Assembly: GCA_028288585.1 (NCBI GenBank)
Contig: JAQBNL010000027.1
Location: forward strand, 1 to 54,917
Length of the DNA stretch: 54,917 nt
DNA from: Chitinophagaceae bacterium
Lineage (GTDB): Bacteria > Bacteroidota > Bacteroidia > Chitinophagales > Chitinophagaceae
Direction: 5' to 3'
Part shown: positions 53,560 through 54,917 of the stretch, piece by piece
How positions within the stretch are numbered: the first letter of the stretch is position 1
Layout of the letters: the number at the start of each line of letters is the position of its first letter
Program-made: the position numbers and the translations under genes
The notes under the pieces: model-generated
Told to the model about the DNA's origin: nothing
What the model saw: the letters and a program-made list of their open reading frames with translations, nothing else
The model's database searches: none

Positions 53560-54917
53560 CTATTTTTTATATAACCATACTCTCATTAGCGACATGAGCT
53601 GATCAATTTTTAAAGGCTTGGTTATATAATCAGATGCACCGGCCTCAATACATTTTTCCCTGTCACCCTTCATTGCTTTTGCTGTTACTGCAATAATAGG
53701 AAGGGTACTGTTCTTATGCTCTCTTCTTATTTTTTGCGTGGTTTCATAGCCATCCATTTCAGGCATCATAATATCCATAAGCACAATATCCACTTCATTA
53801 TTTTCATTCAGGATATTCATTGCTTCTTTCCCGCTTTCGGCAGTAATAGTATTAATATTAAATCTTTCAAACGCCGTGGTAAGTGCAAAAAGGTTACGAA
53901 CATCATCATCCACTACCAATACATTTTTATTGGTTAACACATCTTTTTTGGAGCGAAGATCTTCTATCATTTTTCTTTTTTCCGGTAGCAGATCTTTATG
54001 ATCAATATGCAGCAGCATTACTGTTTCTTCCAGTAAAAGATCAATAGAGTTTACATCTTTCAATAATATCCTGTTAGCATATTGCTTGAGTTTATTTCTT
54101 TCTTTTACTGAAAATTCTTTGGCAGAATAAATGATCACGGGAGTCATTTCTAATTTTTTAATTGCGCTTATCTCTGTTACCAGTTCAAGCCCGGAAATAT
54201 CAGGCAGCATAAAATCAACTATCAAACAATCGTATAAATTGTTTTTGATAAGTTCCAGTGCCTTCTTTCCAGAATTAATAATTTCTATTTCAATAAGATC
54301 ACCGTTCTCTAAAATTTTCGCTACCTGTGAAGAATCCAGTTCATTATCTTCTACCAATAATAAACGCTTAGGCTTACGGCTGTGAAACTCAACAATATCA
54401 GCAAAGAGAACAGTTAATGCTTCTGTTTTCAGCGGCTTTAAATGAAAACTTCTTGCGCCACGCTGCATGGCCAGCAAACGGTTTTCCTCACCGGAGATAA
54501 GATGAACCGGTATGTGCCTGAAATTAATATCGTTTTTAAAGAGATCGAGTATACGCCATCCACTGGCATCAGGTAATTTTACATCGAGCGTAACTGCAAC
54601 CGGCGTGAATTTATTAGCAAGCTCAAACACATCACCAAAGTTAGCGGCCACTACTACTTTCAGATCCATCTCATGCGCTTTCTCTATCATGATCTTTGCA
54701 AACCTGATATCATCTTCAACAACCAGTACTACTTTATCGGTGCTGAGAATATTATTCCTATCGTCTCCTATTTCATTTATTATCTCGTTAAGTATATTCA
54801 GATCTTTTGTTTCTGCAACTTTAATAGTTGGTACAGATTGAATAGCTACATCACCGGCAACTTCTTCAAGCTGGTATTCGCTAACGGTAAGATTAGTATG
54901 TTTTTCTTTTTTAGCTA
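53560..54917 (-). CDS. multi-receiver hybrid signalling protein (partial, 5' end outside window)
   Basis: The frame stays open to the window edge: upstream of the ATG at 54690 it reads LVVEDDIRFAKIMIEKAHEM, so that ATG is internal. In the window are three receiver domains in a row. REC1 has the phosphosite VTLDVKLPDASG. REC2 has LLLVEDNELDSSQ and LIVDFMLPDISG. REC3 has VLVVDDDVRNL, VLMDIMMPEMDG and Lys in ITKPLKID. Such triplets normally follow a HAMP/GAF-HisKA-HATPase core, which would lie outside the window. It is the upstream partner of the REC-HisKA gene and a likely phosphodonor to it. Confidence 0.88.
   Translation of the reverse strand, partial: AKKEKHTNLTVSEYQLEEVAGDVAIQSVPTIKVAETKDLNILNEIINEIGDDRNNILSTDKVVLVVEDDIRFAKIMIEKAHEMDLKVVVAANFGDVFELANKFTPVAVTLDVKLPDASGWRILDLFKNDINFRHIPVHLISGEENRLLAMQRGARSFHLKPLKTEALTVLFADIVEFHSRKPKRLLLVEDNELDSSQVAKILENGDLIEIEIINSGKKALELIKNNLYDCLIVDFMLPDISGLELVTEISAIKKLEMTPVIIYSAKEFSVKERNKLKQYANRILLKDVNSIDLLLEETVMLLHIDHKDLLPEKRKMIEDLRSKKDVLTNKNVLVVDDDVRNLFALTTAFERFNINTITAESGKEAMNILNENNEVDIVLMDIMMPEMDGYETTQKIRREHKNSTLPIIAVTAKAMKGDREKCIEAGASDYITKPLKIDQLMSLMRVWLYKK

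Overview
The window is a contiguous piece of a Bacteroidota chromosome, most likely Chitinophagaceae-like. The signs are low GC, almost no Shine-Dalgarno sequences, promoters of the TAnnTTTG type, a type IX secretion plug protein (DUF5103), a lipidated TamA-like outer-membrane protein, a SpoIIM/DUF4129/DUF4350/MoxR/DUF58/RDD cluster and a trp operon in the order E-G-D-C-F-B-A. The species cannot be fixed from the sequence alone. Bases 1-14 are not genomic: they match the end of an Illumina sequencing adapter, so the left edge is a contig end. The gene at the right edge also runs out of the window.

Left third (1-16 kb). A partial DUF892 gene, an e(P4)-type acid phosphatase lipoprotein and an MsrA lipoprotein are followed by a signalling block on the minus strand. 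In transcription order this block is a 2085-residue hybrid histidine kinase with nine tandem GAF units, a single-domain response regulator, a GAF-class III nucleotidyl cyclase, a small 2TM plus beta-rich protein that resembles the Cap15/S-2TMbeta effectors of CBASS, and, after 101 bp, a second class III cyclase with TolB-like and TPR domains. Divergent to it is a cbpA-cbpM pair, then an APC permease and an RHS-like lipoprotein.

Middle (17-34 kb). pdxJ, a TlpA-like thioredoxin and the complete trp operon lie here. The trp operon is preceded by a 16-codon leader peptide with three consecutive Trp codons and an intrinsic terminator, a classical attenuator. These are followed by a transaldolase, the signal recognition particle RNA, the T9SS plug protein, a LolC/FtsX-like permease, an Asp/Asn hydroxylase, a TrmH methyltransferase and the TamL-like protein.

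Right third (34-55 kb). truB is followed by the SpoIIM-DUF4129-DUF4350-MoxR-DUF58 operon with a divergent RDD gene, proS, two envelope proteins, miaA, a pRiA4b ORF-3-like gene, a CCA-adding-type nucleotidyltransferase, lon, and two sensor-kinase/response-regulator genes.

Two signals not explained by genes stand out. One is the kinase/cyclase/Cap15-like effector operon, which looks like an uncharacterised nucleotide second-messenger system. The other is a scattered set of degenerate tandem heptamers at gene ends. Several of them supply stop codons, and two lie inside coding sequence.
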